Assembly: GCF_037038585.1 (NCBI RefSeq) | Contig: NC_092523.1 | Coordinates: 45,959,501 to 46,023,500, forward strand | DNA length: 64,000 nucleotides | Reading direction: 5' to 3' | DNA from: Patagioenas fasciata | Taxonomy: Eukaryota > Chordata > Aves > Columbiformes > Columbidae | Shown here: positions 40,710-55,700 of the stretch, in pieces | How positions within the stretch are numbered: position 1 is the stretch's first letter | How the letters are laid out: each line of letters begins with the position of its first letter | The notes under the pieces: model-generated | The model's input: the letters and a program-made list of their open reading frames with translations, nothing else | What the model was told of the DNA's origin: nothing | Databases searched by the model: none | Program-made: the position numbers and the translations under genes

Positions 40710-40733
40710 TCAGAAAGCATCTCTCTCTGTCTC
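40710..40733 (-). CDS. GUCY1B1: GUCY1B1 last coding exon, residues 613-619 and stop
   Basis: Encodes ETERDAF and TGA, reached across a 3.26-kb intron. Acceptor GCACTCAAG is preceded by a pyrimidine-rich stretch. The human tail at this point is also seven residues and starts E-T with D at the fifth position, so length, phase and three residues agree. Assigned by these fits, not by transcript data. Confidence 0.75.
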   Translation of the reverse strand, partial: ETERDAF

Positions 40734-43700
40734 CTTGAGTGCATGCAAGTAGAATTTGAGAAGTAAGAGATTTTCTTTGAAGCAACAACATGGTGAGTCA
40801 ATGCAGCGATAGAATACATTTTAGAACTTGCAACCAATATCAGTAAATAATCAAAATAATAAAACACAGCATAGGTAACACACATATTTCTTTTGTAGAA
40901 GTTGTATGTAGGAACGTAACAATTCCTACATGCCCTGATGAACTAACAGTTCTGACTGAGATACTTTAACTTGATCCCGTCAGTGATGTGGAGACAAGGC
41001 TGAAGAGAAAGATAACTGAAAGTGAGGAATGATGGAAATTGCAGGTTCTCTGCAAGCTTTATTTTTCACAACAAATCCGTTTCTCAAGAGAGAAACTGCA
41101 GCTGAACCTCTGTTAAAATAATAATCACAGTAATAGTTAAACTTGTAACATGCAAACAAGCAGATGCAAAATGAGTAATTGACCACCATTGCTTTTGTTC
41201 TATATATTTTTCTGATGCAATTCTAATTTTCTCTGTAATGGTATCATGGAAGAGACATCTTAAGTGGAAAAAAGTAAAGGAGCAGCACTCCAAAGCAACA
41301 CTGATCCTTGTAAATCAGGTCTTTCTCAGAAGTAACTACTGCTCATGGTGACTGGTAAATAGAGATGGCAACTAAGGAACCAAGTTTGAGGTATGCTGAG
41401 CTGCTCCAACCCTGTCATTTCCTACAGGCCTCACAGAGAGACAGCATATTTTAAGCCTTGGTTTCACACCTCTGTGCCAGCTCTAAGTATTTTGTCCTCT
41501 TTGTTCACCATATACTAATTATCGGGCTTCAGGATAAAATATGTTGATAGATTTGCAAATGCTGAGCTAATCACTAGATAAGAGATTTAACAAAAAGAGG
41601 AATAAATCACTACTGTGAATGTATCCTAGATGTAAAGATACTGGAGAGGTAGAAAACTTCACAGTAAAAGAATAATCAGCAGAAGTATCTTCAGGATGAT
41701 TTAAGAAATATTTTCATGTTTACTTCTATAAGCCACTTCTTCCAGTATTGTGGAGTGACCTTTCAGGAAATTTGCCATATAGTTTCTGAATATATGTTAA
41801 CATGCTATACTTATTGTTATGAACAGCCCTCCCAAAATTAATGGCACTGCACATAATACATTAGCACATTTTTGTGTTTGAAAGGTCAGAGAGAATAAGA
41901 CTCTGAAAAGAAAATCAAGACTACACCATTGCCTAAAGCAAAGTGATTACTCTGAGGTAATCAAACATAAAAAGTTGGTTATCTGATGTATGTTTTTTGA
42001 TTACAACTATTATATACAGCCTATAAAGTGCCAGAGATAACATGAAAAGTACTTTTACATGACAAACTGCAAACAGTTCAGAAAATCTTAGAGTAAAAGT
42101 CAGTGCATCTTTTTGTGTATGGACAGATAAAATTGTGCAGAGAGTGGAAAAGAATTAAAAGATTAGAGGATTATATTATTTCACCTTTCAAATTCACCTC
42201 TGACAAAATTATTATCAGTTCCACATGAATGTATCTTTCTAGTCTCCTCCCAAACTTACTACAATTTAGAAGCGATACCTATGATGGGAGAAGTCCTATC
42301 TATAAGAATTACATGTATATCTGAAGGTCAGAATTAACAAAAATAACAAAAGTCAGAGAGCCTTTGAGTGTGCTTAAACTGTGAGTCTTAAGTGCTGCTG
42401 AAAATCAGTCTAACAGCGTTTTTCTGTCAGGTTTATTCCTGCGCCCCTGTTCTCCTCTAAAAAGCTCAATTACTAGAAAACGGCATCAGCAAGTACCTTT
42501 CAGGACTGTTGTGACAATTAAAAAACAACTGTCGTACAACAGATCTAAAATGAAATTGTAGTATCTAAAATTCTAAACTATTTGAATCCTATATTCATGT
42601 TAAACACATGTGAGGCTGAAACAAGGAAAATACCCACCTGATTCAGTACCCCTCTGAAATTTTACATTTAAAATTACAATGTGCCCTGCTACAAATGACA
42701 GAATATAATTTAAAATGCAGAAAAAAGTGAAAGGTGTTTCATTAAAATATATTTTAAATACAAGTATAGATTTGAAAGAATGGTAGCCATGTGAAATTAT
42801 TGTTAACCTTGACATAAAATAAAAATAGAAAAGTATTATCAAAAGTGGCACCCAAAACATTATTGTGAGTAATATATACTAAAATACAGACTTCAGCAGA
42901 ATTAAAGCACAAGTTCTTCCCTGAAGTTCAGCACTGGGGGTTAAAACTGGGAGTTCCCACTAAAAAGTCATTATTCATACACTTGGGTACCAGTGGTAAT
43001 AAATCCAGATTAGATCTCTTAAAGACCCCAAACAGTTTAACAGCCTAAATTTAATTTTCAGAAGCACATGACTATTCAGATATGTAATTAATGTCAATAT
43101 TTTAGCCAAGTTTTTTTTTAAGATTAAATACATCAGCTTAAAACTCTTTATATTATTTTAGGACAAAATTCAGGCTGTGTAAATTAATATGCTTTTTTTT
43201 TTTCTTCCCTGTGGCAATGGGTGGAATGTATGCACCTGCTCAGCTATCGCAAATCAGCTGGCATACTGTTACCTCATCAAGTGTCTAAGTTTGTAGCACA
43301 CTTATGAGTCCAGATCTCATTGGCTTTTAATGAGATCTTGGTTAACACAGGTCCAGACTTCTGAAATTGAGGCATAAGCTTAAAGAGCACCCAGTGCTTG
43401 AAGAGCTTTTAGAAGAGGATATAGGCTCATATGTCATTTAGAAGAAATTGTTTTCATCATGGTAATTTCTAAAGCAAGACCTCTATCACGCAACAGCCTC
43501 TGAACAAGCAGATCTGGGGTTACCAGACACCACACACATCAGGTGTGAACCTGCCTGCAAGCTGTTGCTAGACCGTTGTCTAAATATTCGAAGGCACATT
43601 TATTCATTCACTGTAAGGAAGCAAATGGTGAATTTTGAAGTGCTAATAACCAGATGTAAGCTAAACAGGAATGGACATTATATTGCAAAATCTAGTACAG

Positions 43701-46700
43701 TGGAGAAATCTGTAAGAACGAGATATAAATATTTAAACACTTAGCATTCCCTCAAGGACTTTTCAAAACACAAAAGTATTCTTTTGGGGACTGCACAAAC
43801 TGCAAAGACAAATAATCAAGGACTTTGATGTGCTGTCAAGATAGTAAACACATTAATGAAATAGCATACAAAACCCTTCCTTTTTTTTAGGGAACATTTA
43901 GTTTTGCAAATGCAAATGGATCTCAGTGGTTTAGATTAAATTTGTCATGTTTATGCCTTGCTTAAAAAAAAAAATTACACTTTGGTTAGTCATACCTCTG
44001 TCTCTGTACTCTTCCTGGACAAAAACCAAACCTGCATTGGTTCTTTTTTACCCTTCATAGAAACTGGACCCCTGTACTCCAGGTGGAACTGAGGATCTGA
44101 ATTTTCTGGTGTCATGAGACACCTGAAATTGAAAAACAAAACATGTAAATGTGTGTACTGTGCCTCCATGCCACAAACTATATAAAATACTGAACATGCT
44201 ACAGATAGGTGAGCAAATTAACAAAAGAGTCAAATATATCTCTAGATCATTATTATATTTGCATATCAATAACAGTATATCATAATGCAGTCTGCCATAT
44301 GGTTTCAAGGGAACTCATGTACTTAAATAATGTGTTGGGGGAGTCCTGTCATTTTCAACTCCACAGGTACTTTCATCTTATGCTCTTACTTCTTTTAAGA
44401 TATCAACACTAATAAAAGTACTGCACCACTCACCTGTAAGTATATTCAGAGACGTTGATCTTTCCCTTTTCTCCAGTAGTTTCTGTTCTGCTTGTTAGAT
44501 TGACGGTATTTCCAAAGAGACAGTAACGTGGCATCCTCTGGCCTATGACACCTGTGACTACCTCACCAGTATGGATTCCTATTGTTATCTTTAGAAAGAA
44601 AAAATAAGGTTTGAATATTCAAAATCAATGTAACTAATCTGATGCTTCTGACTAAACACAGGTATTATGCCATTTCTATCTACTAGAGTTTATTTTTTCA
44701 ATGTGCCCCTCTTACTCCTTCAAAGCCTTGCGTTTTGTGTCACTTTTTTATTGCAGTGCGGTGTCATGATCCGCCAATCACATGAAAGAACAAACTCCAT
44801 ATTTTTCCAACATGCACCATGCCATGCTGCTATTATGTACTGTGAAATTAAAGAAAGTGGAAATAGAGGCATACTCTGCAGGTCTGTGTTTATGAGTGCT
44901 GAGAAGATGTAGAAATGGATGGTGTACGTCAAGAGAAAAAGACGTTTCCCAGAGGAAACATCATGGTATTTTGCATTTAAAAGATCAAGAGATAAGACAG
45001 GGGTATGGAGAAACTCACTCTTATAGAACATTACAGTTATTGTAATGCCCCACATCAAACCTTCTCACTTCTTTGCCCAATGACAAAGTGAAGTGTACAG
45101 ATCTAAGCCAGGTGCGGCACCAATAATATTCATAGAAATATGCATCACATTCATTACCTATTTTGGTCTCACAATGCTCTGATGAGGACAGGTCAATGCA
45201 GGCTCCCCCAGTTATGTATTAATGCCACAACATCTTCATAAAATTCCACAATGAGTGAACTTCCACTAATATCCATTGTTGCCAGTAACCACTGCCAGAA
45301 CTGCCTATGGAACTCTACTGTTCTTTTTAATGCAATATTTTCTCATGCTGACATGAGGATCTGAAGCATGATCAAAAACATCAGTAAGAGAATACTATTG
45401 TTCTGTTCATTGAGATGAAGCCGACTCAATAAACTGTATTTGATGCACCATGGAAATTTGTTGAATAGATAGAAATGATTGGAAAAAAGACATAAAGGAC
45501 GCAGATCTAATTTGGTCCTTTAAAAGGTTAAGCAGAATAATTAGATTATAAGGTCTGGGAATTACACATGTCACATCTATGTGTGACTCCTCATAATATT
45601 AATATAACATAACATAACATAACATAACATATAACATAACATAACATAACATAACATAACATAACATAACATAACATAACATAACATAACATAACATAAC
45701 ATAACATAACATAACATCTATTATTGTATTAATATATTTATTATTTATATTAGGAGGAGTAACTGACACACCAGAAGGCTGTGCTGCCATCCAGCGAGAC
45801 CTGGACAGGCTGGAGAGTTGGGTGGGAGAAATGTAATGAAATATAACAAGGGAAAGTGTAGAGTCCTGCATCTGGGCAGGAACAACCCCAGGTTCCAGTA
45901 TAGGTTGGGGAATGACCTATTAGAGAGCAGTGTAGGGGAAAGGGATCTGGGGGTCCTGGTGGACAGCAGGATGACCATGAGCCAGCACTGTGCCCTTGTG
46001 GCCAGGAAGGCCAGTGGCATCCTGGGGTGTATTAGAAGAGGGGTGGGTTAGTAGGTCGAGAGAGGTTCTCCTTTCCCTCTATTCTGCCCTGGTGAGACCA
46101 CACCTGGAATATTGTGTCCAGTTCTGGGCCCCTCAGTTAAGAAGCACAGGGAACTGCTGGAGAGAGTCCAGTGCAGGGCAACAAAGATGATCAAGGGAGT
46201 GGAGGAAAGGCTGAGGAGATGGGTCTCTTTAGCCTGGAGAAGAGGAGACTGAGGGGTGACCTTATTAATGTTTACAAATACATAAAGGGTGAGGCTCCTC
46301 TTGGTGACAACCAATGGTAAGATAAGGGGCAACGGGTGCAAACTGGAACACGAAAGGTTCCACCTATATATGAGAAGAAACTTCTTCTCAGTGAGGGTAA
46401 CAGAACACTGGAACAGGCTGCCCAGGGCAGGTTGTGGAGTCTACTACTCTGAAGACATTCAAAACCTGCCTGGACACATTTCTGTGTAGCCTCATCTAGA
46501 TGTTCCTGCTCTGGCAGGAGGATTGGACTAGATGATCTTTTGAGGTCCCTTCTAACCCCTAACATTCTGTGATTTGTAGATATGTACTCAAAATCTAACC
46601 ATACCAAAGCTTGCGTGGCCTGGACTTCATCATTATCATCATCTCGAAGAATGGGCTCTTCATTCAAGCCCACACATTTACTGACCTGTACAGGCTCACC

Positions 46701-49700
46701 ATCCACTTGAACTTGGCCTGCGATTTCCATCATATCCAATGCCAGGTGGCAAATAGATCGCGCATGATGAATGCAAGGCTCTGGTAGACCACTCACTGTC
46801 ATATACTTGTCCCCAACTGTTTCCACCTATCAATATATATATTTTTCAATTACTTCATTATCATGGGCTTTAGAGTACTAGAATGGACATAGCGCTTCCT
46901 TCAGGAGTGCTTGTCCTTTCAAATAGTCTCCCTTCACTTTCATTCAAATCACCCTAAATCCCGTAATCTCTGCTCGTTATTGAGGACAACTGATCATATG
47001 CCAACAACATAACAAAATGACACTGATGGTGTGAACTGGAGGCTTTCTTTTGGGGTCTTCTGAATTTCTGTAGAAACTGAGCACTATGTTTTGATTCACA
47101 TCCTTGATTCACTTGGTACTGGATGTAAAACTGATTTCCAGTAAAAGCTAAGCATGAATCTTCTACATATAAACATACAAGCATACACGTGTACATCTAT
47201 ATGGGATATCTATATATTTCTCTACCTATCTACTGCTATAGCCGCATCTGCAACTACACCTCAGTCCTAATGAATGAATGAAAGAAATTCACATTGAATA
47301 ACCAAATCATTTACAACTAAAAGACCCAGGTATACGACTGAAAAACTTAAAGCACAGGGCTAGCAGAACCACAAATTGCTTGTATAGGTGCTAAACGTGG
47401 AAGTAGATTTTTATATCCACCTAATGGCTGACTGCAGACATCCTGCTGAGGAGTGAGCCATTTATGTTTCATCAGACATTTAGAGATAATCAACATACTC
47501 TTCTTTAGCTATTTAATATTAGATAACAAAATTCAAAGACTGAGAACATAACTATTTTTTTTGAAAAGCCTAAAATCCAAAGGATTGAAAAGAATGACGA
47601 TAATATATTATTGACAAGTCACAGATTAAATACATTGAAACTAATCTGCTTACCTTATAGACAAATGGATTCCTTCGTGAATCAGTCAGAATATCAAATC
47701 TTGTGTAAAGATCATTTAGAAGATTAACAATCTTCATGGCTCCCTCTCCAGAGGCATGTTTACTACAGAAGGCATTGAATCCAACAATGCCACTGAAAAG
47801 AATGGTGACATTGTCGTAGCGTTTGGCTGGAACAGGACGCTTGTGTCTCAGCTCATTTGCCACTGATGGTGGTAGAACAGAGTACAGTAATCTAAATGTG
47901 TAAGAAAAGAAAGGCAGGAGCAAAACAGAAAGAACTATTAGAACTGTACAGACTACTTTCAAGACTTATAACATATCTTTTTCTGTTCTATTAACCTATG
48001 AGCATGGCAGTCCAGAAAGACAAAGCCATCTACAGCTGCGTCACCGAACTCTGTCAAACAGTACCACTTGGACGTTCATCAAATTTGTCTTGGCTACAGG
48101 GACTGCATGTAAGAACATTTGCAAAACTACTGTTTTAGGTAATCCATGAAGCAAAGAAGATTGTCAGTTCAATTCTCCTAACTTTCCTTATCAGAGACAG
48201 AGCCATCAAAACACCCGTGCATTTAACATCCTAGACTATAGATGACATTTGACAAGCTACATAAAGAAATACCCTATGAGGTGTTAAAGTAAAATTCTAT
48301 TTTTTTACTCCAAAATTAACAGCCTCGAGTATCTCCTATTCCTTCCAAGATTCTGTTGTTTTTTGAAGAAGGTAGCTATAAATAATACATTGCTGTGACT
48401 GTTCCAGTTCAAAATCAGGATTTGGTTCTTACGTGTCTGTCTTTTTCTTTTCATCTTCCAGTGCACGCAGTGTGTGCTGCAGCCTGTCGGTGAGGATCTC
48501 AAGCTCTTGAGTCAGTTTATATTCCTCTCTGAACTGCTCACCCAAAAGAACCAGATCACGGGTCGCATCATGCAATGGAATATCACTCAGATATAAACCT
48601 CTTCTAGTTAAATCATCCAAGTTCATCACACTGCAATGTGGAGAAATAAATACAATAAAACTTGCCAAAGGAGCGTTTAAAACTCAAATGAACAGCAGAG
48701 ACTGCTGAATAAGAAAAGAAAGCTTATGCCTCTGAACTTGTGATGAGCTGTACCACACATCCCTTCTACAACATTTGTGTTCATTCCTGTTAACACCTGG
48801 CTCTTGAGTTTTGCATTTAAACACAGAATTCTCATTGATGAGTTCCTTTAACATATCGAATGTACATACTTCAATACATAAATATGAGATTACACTAAGA
48901 TACCCTCTTCCCTTTCTGTCTTCATCTACTCTGCCCCTTTTATACAGGAGATTAACGTATCATAACTGTGTAATCTGATGTGTTAGCTCAACATGGCCTT
49001 AGCTAAAGAAGCACTCAATTCAATCCCCCATTCCAACCACTTCTTTAAAATCACCACTGCTCTATTACACTAAAACTACTTCAAAAATATATGAATCCAC
49101 AGAGGAAACCAAATCAATTTGACATTTCTTAGCACTCTCAGAGTAAGAAACAAAGGACAAAACTTGCCAAAAAACATGGAATCATGAGGAATTCCCATTT
49201 GTACAAACAGGGTCAGTCCGTCCCAATGTTTATATTGAATTATTTAATAATTCAATAATTTAATAATTCAATAATGTAAATGCTCCTCCCTCTTTTAGTA
49301 TAAACATAACAAAGTCTACAAAATCAATACGTGAACCAATTAATCTCTGTAGTACTACTCTCGTGTTTTTAAAATTAGAAATTGTAAAATGAAAATCAAT
49401 TTTATAGAACTCTTAAGGTTTGAAGTACCTTGGTGAACAAAGGAAGAGAATGCTATCTGCTTCAGGCAAGTAGATCATTTGCCCTTTCAGGCGCAGGCAG
49501 CTGATTTCTGTGCCAGTCAGTTCATCCTCACACTCCAGCTTTTCCACATCCAGCAGCCCCTCCTGGTGATGAGAAGTCACAGTTACATAAGGGCAATGGT
49601 ACATGTGTTATGCGCCAGGCCATGTATGTAAGGGTCTTCACTGTGAAGGCAGTCAGAATGTTTGGAATAGAGTTACAGCCTACATTAAAAACCAATCAAT

Positions 49701-52700
49701 TTCTAATATGAACACCATACACTACCTATATTTTGACACCGTGATTTGCTACCTTAAAGACAGAAAGCGTGGTATCTGCCTTTACATTCATGTTCATAAC
49801 TTCTTGTTTTCTTCTGTGTCATTTCCTAACAGTAGTTTGACTAAAGTATTGACTATTCTGTGAAGTTGTATATGTGCCTGGAAGTATCTCTAAGAAAGCT
49901 TGTTGGTTTCTCTCAGGTCCAGTTTTCTATAAATAAACAGGCTCTTAGACATAGTGGGTGCTACTCTACATGCTGTATTCATTCATGTCATCTGTCTCCT
50001 CTCCTCCACTCTTTACAGAAAAGGACACAGAACTGTGTATGAACGCACAGGCCCAAGCAAGAACACATTTCATGTTTGTCTCACACACTGTTATGAAGCA
50101 AAAGTAAACGTAATTAATTGCTTTTCTACAGTTACTTTCGTACAATACTATATAATGGGTTGGCCCATTGCAAGGAAACAACAGACATTAAGTATATGTA
50201 CTTCAACATCCCTATAAAGCGTTCTACTTAGCAGCTACACATAAATTCACAGCTCTGACTTTTCCTTGGCTAAAGACTCAAAAGGGACTGAGCGTACTAT
50301 AGTGCAAAGAATTTTCTTTGAAGACTTCTGAGCTTTCAGCACTTCTTATCTCTCCAAAACGTACGTACTTAAAGAAAGGCCAGGTGAATATTCTCTAGTT
50401 ACCTTAGTCCTCAGTACAAAGACTGTATTGATATGTGAGAGGATCCCATGGAAACTAATATCAATATGAGGCCGGACCAAGGAGAAAACTGACAAAAGAC
50501 TGCAATTTCCTGGCTGCAGCTAGAATTGAAAAAAGAAAATAAAATGTTATGTTTTATAATAAAAATATGCATGGAGTAATTATATTCAGTTTGCTTAGAT
50601 GACAATAATGAATGGAAGAGAACATACACCTTATGCATTTCTTCATTAAAACACAAGGTTTTTAAATTAAGGACTTTACACCAGAAGTATACCACCTTTC
50701 AAGTGCAATTCTACTCTGCAAAATGACTTTGTAAAATAGTGTTAGACTATCACATTTGTTATCTGTCAAACTGTTTCTACTCTATAGTAAAAAAATTATT
50801 TCAGTGTCTTCCTCTTAAGTGACCTCCTTCAAACTCCCTTTTCAATACTATGTTCTCTAAAGCATCAGCTCTGATAATAAGGATTCTGACAACCATCCTC
50901 AGTAGGCTGAATTGTTAGTTATAGCCACTCAGTGAATACCCTTGGGAAAAATCTGGCAGAGCTACTTACAAAGCTCTTCTTTCAAATCTTTCTGCAAAAT
51001 TCAGAGAGAAACCACCAAAAACAAATTGCAGAAAAAGCAAATAACATAAAATTGCATTTGAAAATTATGTCAATGATTCAGAGTCACCATGGTGTGTGCA
51101 ACATTAGCTGCCCTAATTGTAAAGATCATTCAGTGTTTTTATCATCTTCCTTTTTGCTTCTCTCATTTACTGCTTTTACCTGTTGCCTATTTTTCGAAAA
51201 AATAAGCATCTTGTTCAGGCAAGAACTGAGGTATCCTATTCATCTACAGAATACATAATATTAAATGGACCTCTGAGTATTCTTTTTCTGTTAATCAGAG
51301 GAAATCACAGCAGCTGCATTCAGTTGAGAACACAGGTTTATATATACCACAAACATAGTTTAGCTCATCTTAGTTAATACTGATATGATACTTTTGATGC
51401 ACAAGCCAAGAAAGTATGTTATAATTTTGGTTATTCTGCTCTTCAGTTATTGTGCATCTGACAGCTTAAGTATTTGAAGGCATTACTGTCAAGTAATATA
51501 CTTAGGCTGCTACACTACACAGTAGTACAGGCAAGACCATTTCCTGAACCCCAGGCCAAGTTGTACTGACTGTCTCACATTCACTTTAAAGAGTTATCTG
51601 CCACTTTCATAGCAAATGTATCTTGAAGTGAGCTATAAGAAAGAATCTGGTATCAAGCTAACACTTGAATTGTGGGGATGATCAGCTGAAGCTTATTTTC
51701 TTACTTCACATGGACATGATCATAACAAACAGAGATGTTGTAGAATTAGGGCTATTTTCACAGTTCTTTTACAAACAAGAGGAGCACAACACAGTAAATT
51801 TTACACACTTACCTGGGAATGCTGTTTAGATAGAGAACCCTAAATCTACTTTATTCATCTTTACAATAAACCTGTGAAGCATGTAGCATTAGGAATCTCT
51901 CTGACTATTCATGCATGAGAATCATCTAACCTGTGGAAGGACTCTGTATATAGCATTGCCACACTGCGTGACCACCAGATCTCTGTCAAATATTATGTGG
52001 AAAGGAAAGGCCTTGCAGAAAGTATAGGGACTGATGCGAGACTCTTGGGTACCATTTTCTTCAAATCTGTCAAGGTCTTCATAGTAGTCCTCTTCTTTAG
52101 ACTCTTTCTCTTCAATTAAAAATTGAATGTGGTCACATTCCTCATTTCTCTGTTGAATAACCTAGAAAAATGAAGCAAAAATGAAAACTGAAACCTGTGC
52201 TACTCACTAACTACTGGAATGCTACTATGAAGACAGGAATATATTTAGAGCAGAAAGATGAATTAAAGAATGATCTTTGTATCTTGAAAAACACTGTATT
52301 CTAATAAGCATTTCTGATTTTAGAGAGTCTTTATAATTCAAGGTGAATAATTATGTCTTTGCTCAGCCACAGTTCTTTCTGTGAACAAAACACTGAATAT
52401 CACCCAAATACAATTTAGAAAGCTTGAGTGAAATGCACATCCTGAAGTCAGGGGTCAATGCTCAGGTTACGCTTGCTTTTACCAGCACCTGCCGGGAAAC
52501 AGGACCCTCCCCTTCCCTTGAATGAACCTGTGGCAAGTAACGAATTACACAGACCGCTTAAATCCTTATTTTGCTGAAAGCTGTTTGCAATGTCATTAAC
52601 ACCACAGCAAACACAGCTGCCAGAGGACGGGCATGTCACAGTCAGCCAGAAGAAAGATGGATGCAGCAGATGTTTTAATACAGAGTCCTTACACATTTAG

Positions 52701-55700
52701 GTACATGGTAAGATCAGAACCAACAGATACAACTGAAAGCAATGACAACCTTCTCCAAGCTGCATTCCATATTAAATGGGTCATCTATGTGAACAGAATC
52801 TTAAGTAAGTGTCTTCAATACAGTATTTCACACTTTAGTCATTTTACGCGAAGTTAGTAAAAAAAAAGAAATTAATAGGGATTATTTTGCTTGCAGTGAG
52901 AGTCATGTATTGCAGTATAAATAAAGCTAATAACTAATGGAATCCCATAAATTACCTTGAGAAGCCAAACTCACCTCTTCTCAAGTTTAATTAGATTTAA
53001 TGACTGAAACAGAACAATTCTATTTACACAGTATTGTTCAGCAGCAACTTTTTGGAACATGTTGAACCTGATTCTACTTTCATGTAGAGTCTGATCCTAA
53101 AGTCACTGAAGCAAAAAAAAGACTTCTTAAAATCTCTAATGCATCCTGATTCTGCCTTTTACAAATAGTCTAACCACAAAGATGAACAGTTACAATAAGA
53201 AAACAGAACAGATATGCACAAACCCTTGCGCTTGATTCCCAAGATGTTTAGTTTATTAAATATATCTCCTCCACAACTGTCAGCCATGTTAGCTGATGTT
53301 GGGGAATGCTGATATCTTTATTTGTTCCTACAAAAATGAAGGAGTGTAAAACAACAAAACAATGTTTTATTGCTAAATGATGCGTAATTGAAGAAGGTAG
53401 TGTTCCTCAATCTCCTATCTGATTACTCATTTAAAGGAGAGATTTTTCTGAAGGACAGTTCAGAGCAGAAGGCCGATTTAGGTGCTCTGTACCATGTGCT
53501 CCATTACTCTTCTCTTTCTATTGCATATATCAGTAACTTAGAGAAAGATCAACCTAACAGATTTACCAGCTAATGTAGATCCCTAAAGCTGGATGTATGA
53601 ACAAGTTCAAATGTTAATGATGATAAAACTTAATTTCCCCAAGAAACTGCATTGGTAATCCATATGGCAGTGTGTGGCAAAGAAAAGTGGGAAATTATGA
53701 GTTAAGAAGAGGTAAACCTCAGAAAGAATATGTGGTGGTCATTTGAGGAAAACAAGTTATGTGAGTTTGTCTAGTAGATGGAAACCTAGTTTTATCTGAA
53801 TTCAGGGTTTCAAGGTTCTCCCTGTCTTCCTCTTCTTTTAAAGCATTATCCCTGAAATGGTGAGAGATTGTGGCCATACTGAGAACTGATCTAACACAGA
53901 GTCTTAGTTCTTACTTACATGCTCACTCATGCATACTCCCAGAGGTTTTATTTTATTACTACTATTATTGTTGCCAGGGATGGCTGAGATTATACACTGT
54001 AACTGTTTTCAAATTGTGTAGAATTATCACTAGAATTGATCTATGCTTCCAGATCATTTTCACTCTTGGATCTTACTTCAAAGAGTTGCTCTTGCCACAA
54101 CTGCAAAAAAAATGCATACTTTGGATGAAAAGCTTCTTAATTCAGCAAAGCACTCCTAAAATTCATTTTTAAAGATCTAATAATTTTTAAGGAAACGTTC
54201 ATAATAACAGCACATCTCCTTCCAGAGACATTATCACCTAATGACCATCTTAATCACTACAAGCTGCACCTGTATGTACAGGTTTATTCTCGCTACCATG
54301 CAGCACCTAACGGGTTCTTCATAACTTCTCATTTTTTCCAATTTATTAGAAAGTACTGATGCATCAATAAACAAAACTCAAAAAAGGACCTACAAAAATA
54401 GAACTGCTATGTGCTTCAAGACATCTAGCTAAATTTGAGACATGACCCTCCGGAAATTCTACAAGTTTACACAGTGACGAAGTCAGTCATTGCATACAAT
54501 GTGCTATTTTTCTAGCCTTTACAGATCAGAACAGGCCAAACACATGAAAACTTGTCAGATCTATAGGACAGCCATGGTGTCAGCTGCACACACCCAGTAA
54601 ACCTGATATGCTGTAGCCATGACTGGTTTACTGAATATGACTCTGGTCATCCATGCACAGACCCTTATTAACAGATGCCACAACCACACCCCTCTCCAGG
54701 CTAAAAACGCTACTGATTCATCCTTAAAAAACTTCCCACTGGATGTGTAATTTCATTATGTCTTTTCTGCTCACATCATTTACGCACTATCTAATCTTCC
54801 TATCTCATGATTTTATCTACCTTGTCAGCAAATTTCAAATTAGTACTTCTGGCCATTAGCATAATTTGTTAAATTCTGTCCCTTCGTCCTTGTATCTACA
54901 GATCCAACCAAATTGGCCAGAAACTTATCCGGCATAAAGACCTGGCTAGGTACTCTGCAGTAAGCTTAATTAGATTAGAATTTATCTGTTGTTTCATTCT
55001 GCAAGTAATGTAACAAGGTGGATGGATGATGGCAGAGCAGTGGATGTGATCTCCCTTGACCTCAGTAAAGCCTTTGACACAGTCTGCCACAGCATCCTTA
55101 TAGCTAAGTTGAGGAGGTGTGGTCTGGACAATAGAGTAGTGAGGTGGATTGCAAACTGGCTTAAAGAGAGAAGCCAGAGAGTGGTGGTCAATGGTGCAGA
55201 GTCTAGTTGGAGGCCAGTATCTAGTGGAGTGCCTCAGGGGTCAGTACTGGGGCCAATATTATTCAATATATTCATTAACAATTTAGACGAGGGAATTGAG
55301 TGTACTATCAGCAAGTTTGTTGATGACACCAAGCTGGGAGGAGTGGCTGACACGCCAGAAGGCTGTGCTGCCATCCAATGAGACCTGGACAGGCTGGAGA
55401 GTTGGGCAGGGAAAAATTTAATGAAATATAACAAGGGAAAGTGTAGAGTCCTGCATCTGGGCAGGAACAACCCCAGGTTCCAGTATAGGTTGGGGAATGA
55501 CCTATTAGAGAGCAGTGTAGGGGAAAGGGATCTGGGGGTCCTGGTGGACAACAGGATGACCATGAGCCAGCACTGTGCCCTTGTGGCCAGGAAGGCCAAT
55601 GGCATCCTTGGGTGTATTACAAGGGGGGTGGTCAGTAGATCGAGAGAGGTCCTCCTTCCCCTCTACTCCGCCCTGGTGAGACCCCATCTGGAATATTGTG

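Noticed and set aside
45599-45871. Open frame on the minus strand with a repeating MLCYV-type peptide
   Set aside because: It is the translation of the AACAT microsatellite, whose five-base unit has no stop; it joins CR1 sequence and has no gene context.
46272-46826. 184-codon frame as a separate gene
   Set aside because: It is the GUCY1B1 exon 46686-46826 read through its donor into intron and antisense CR1; only the exon part is real coding sequence on present evidence.
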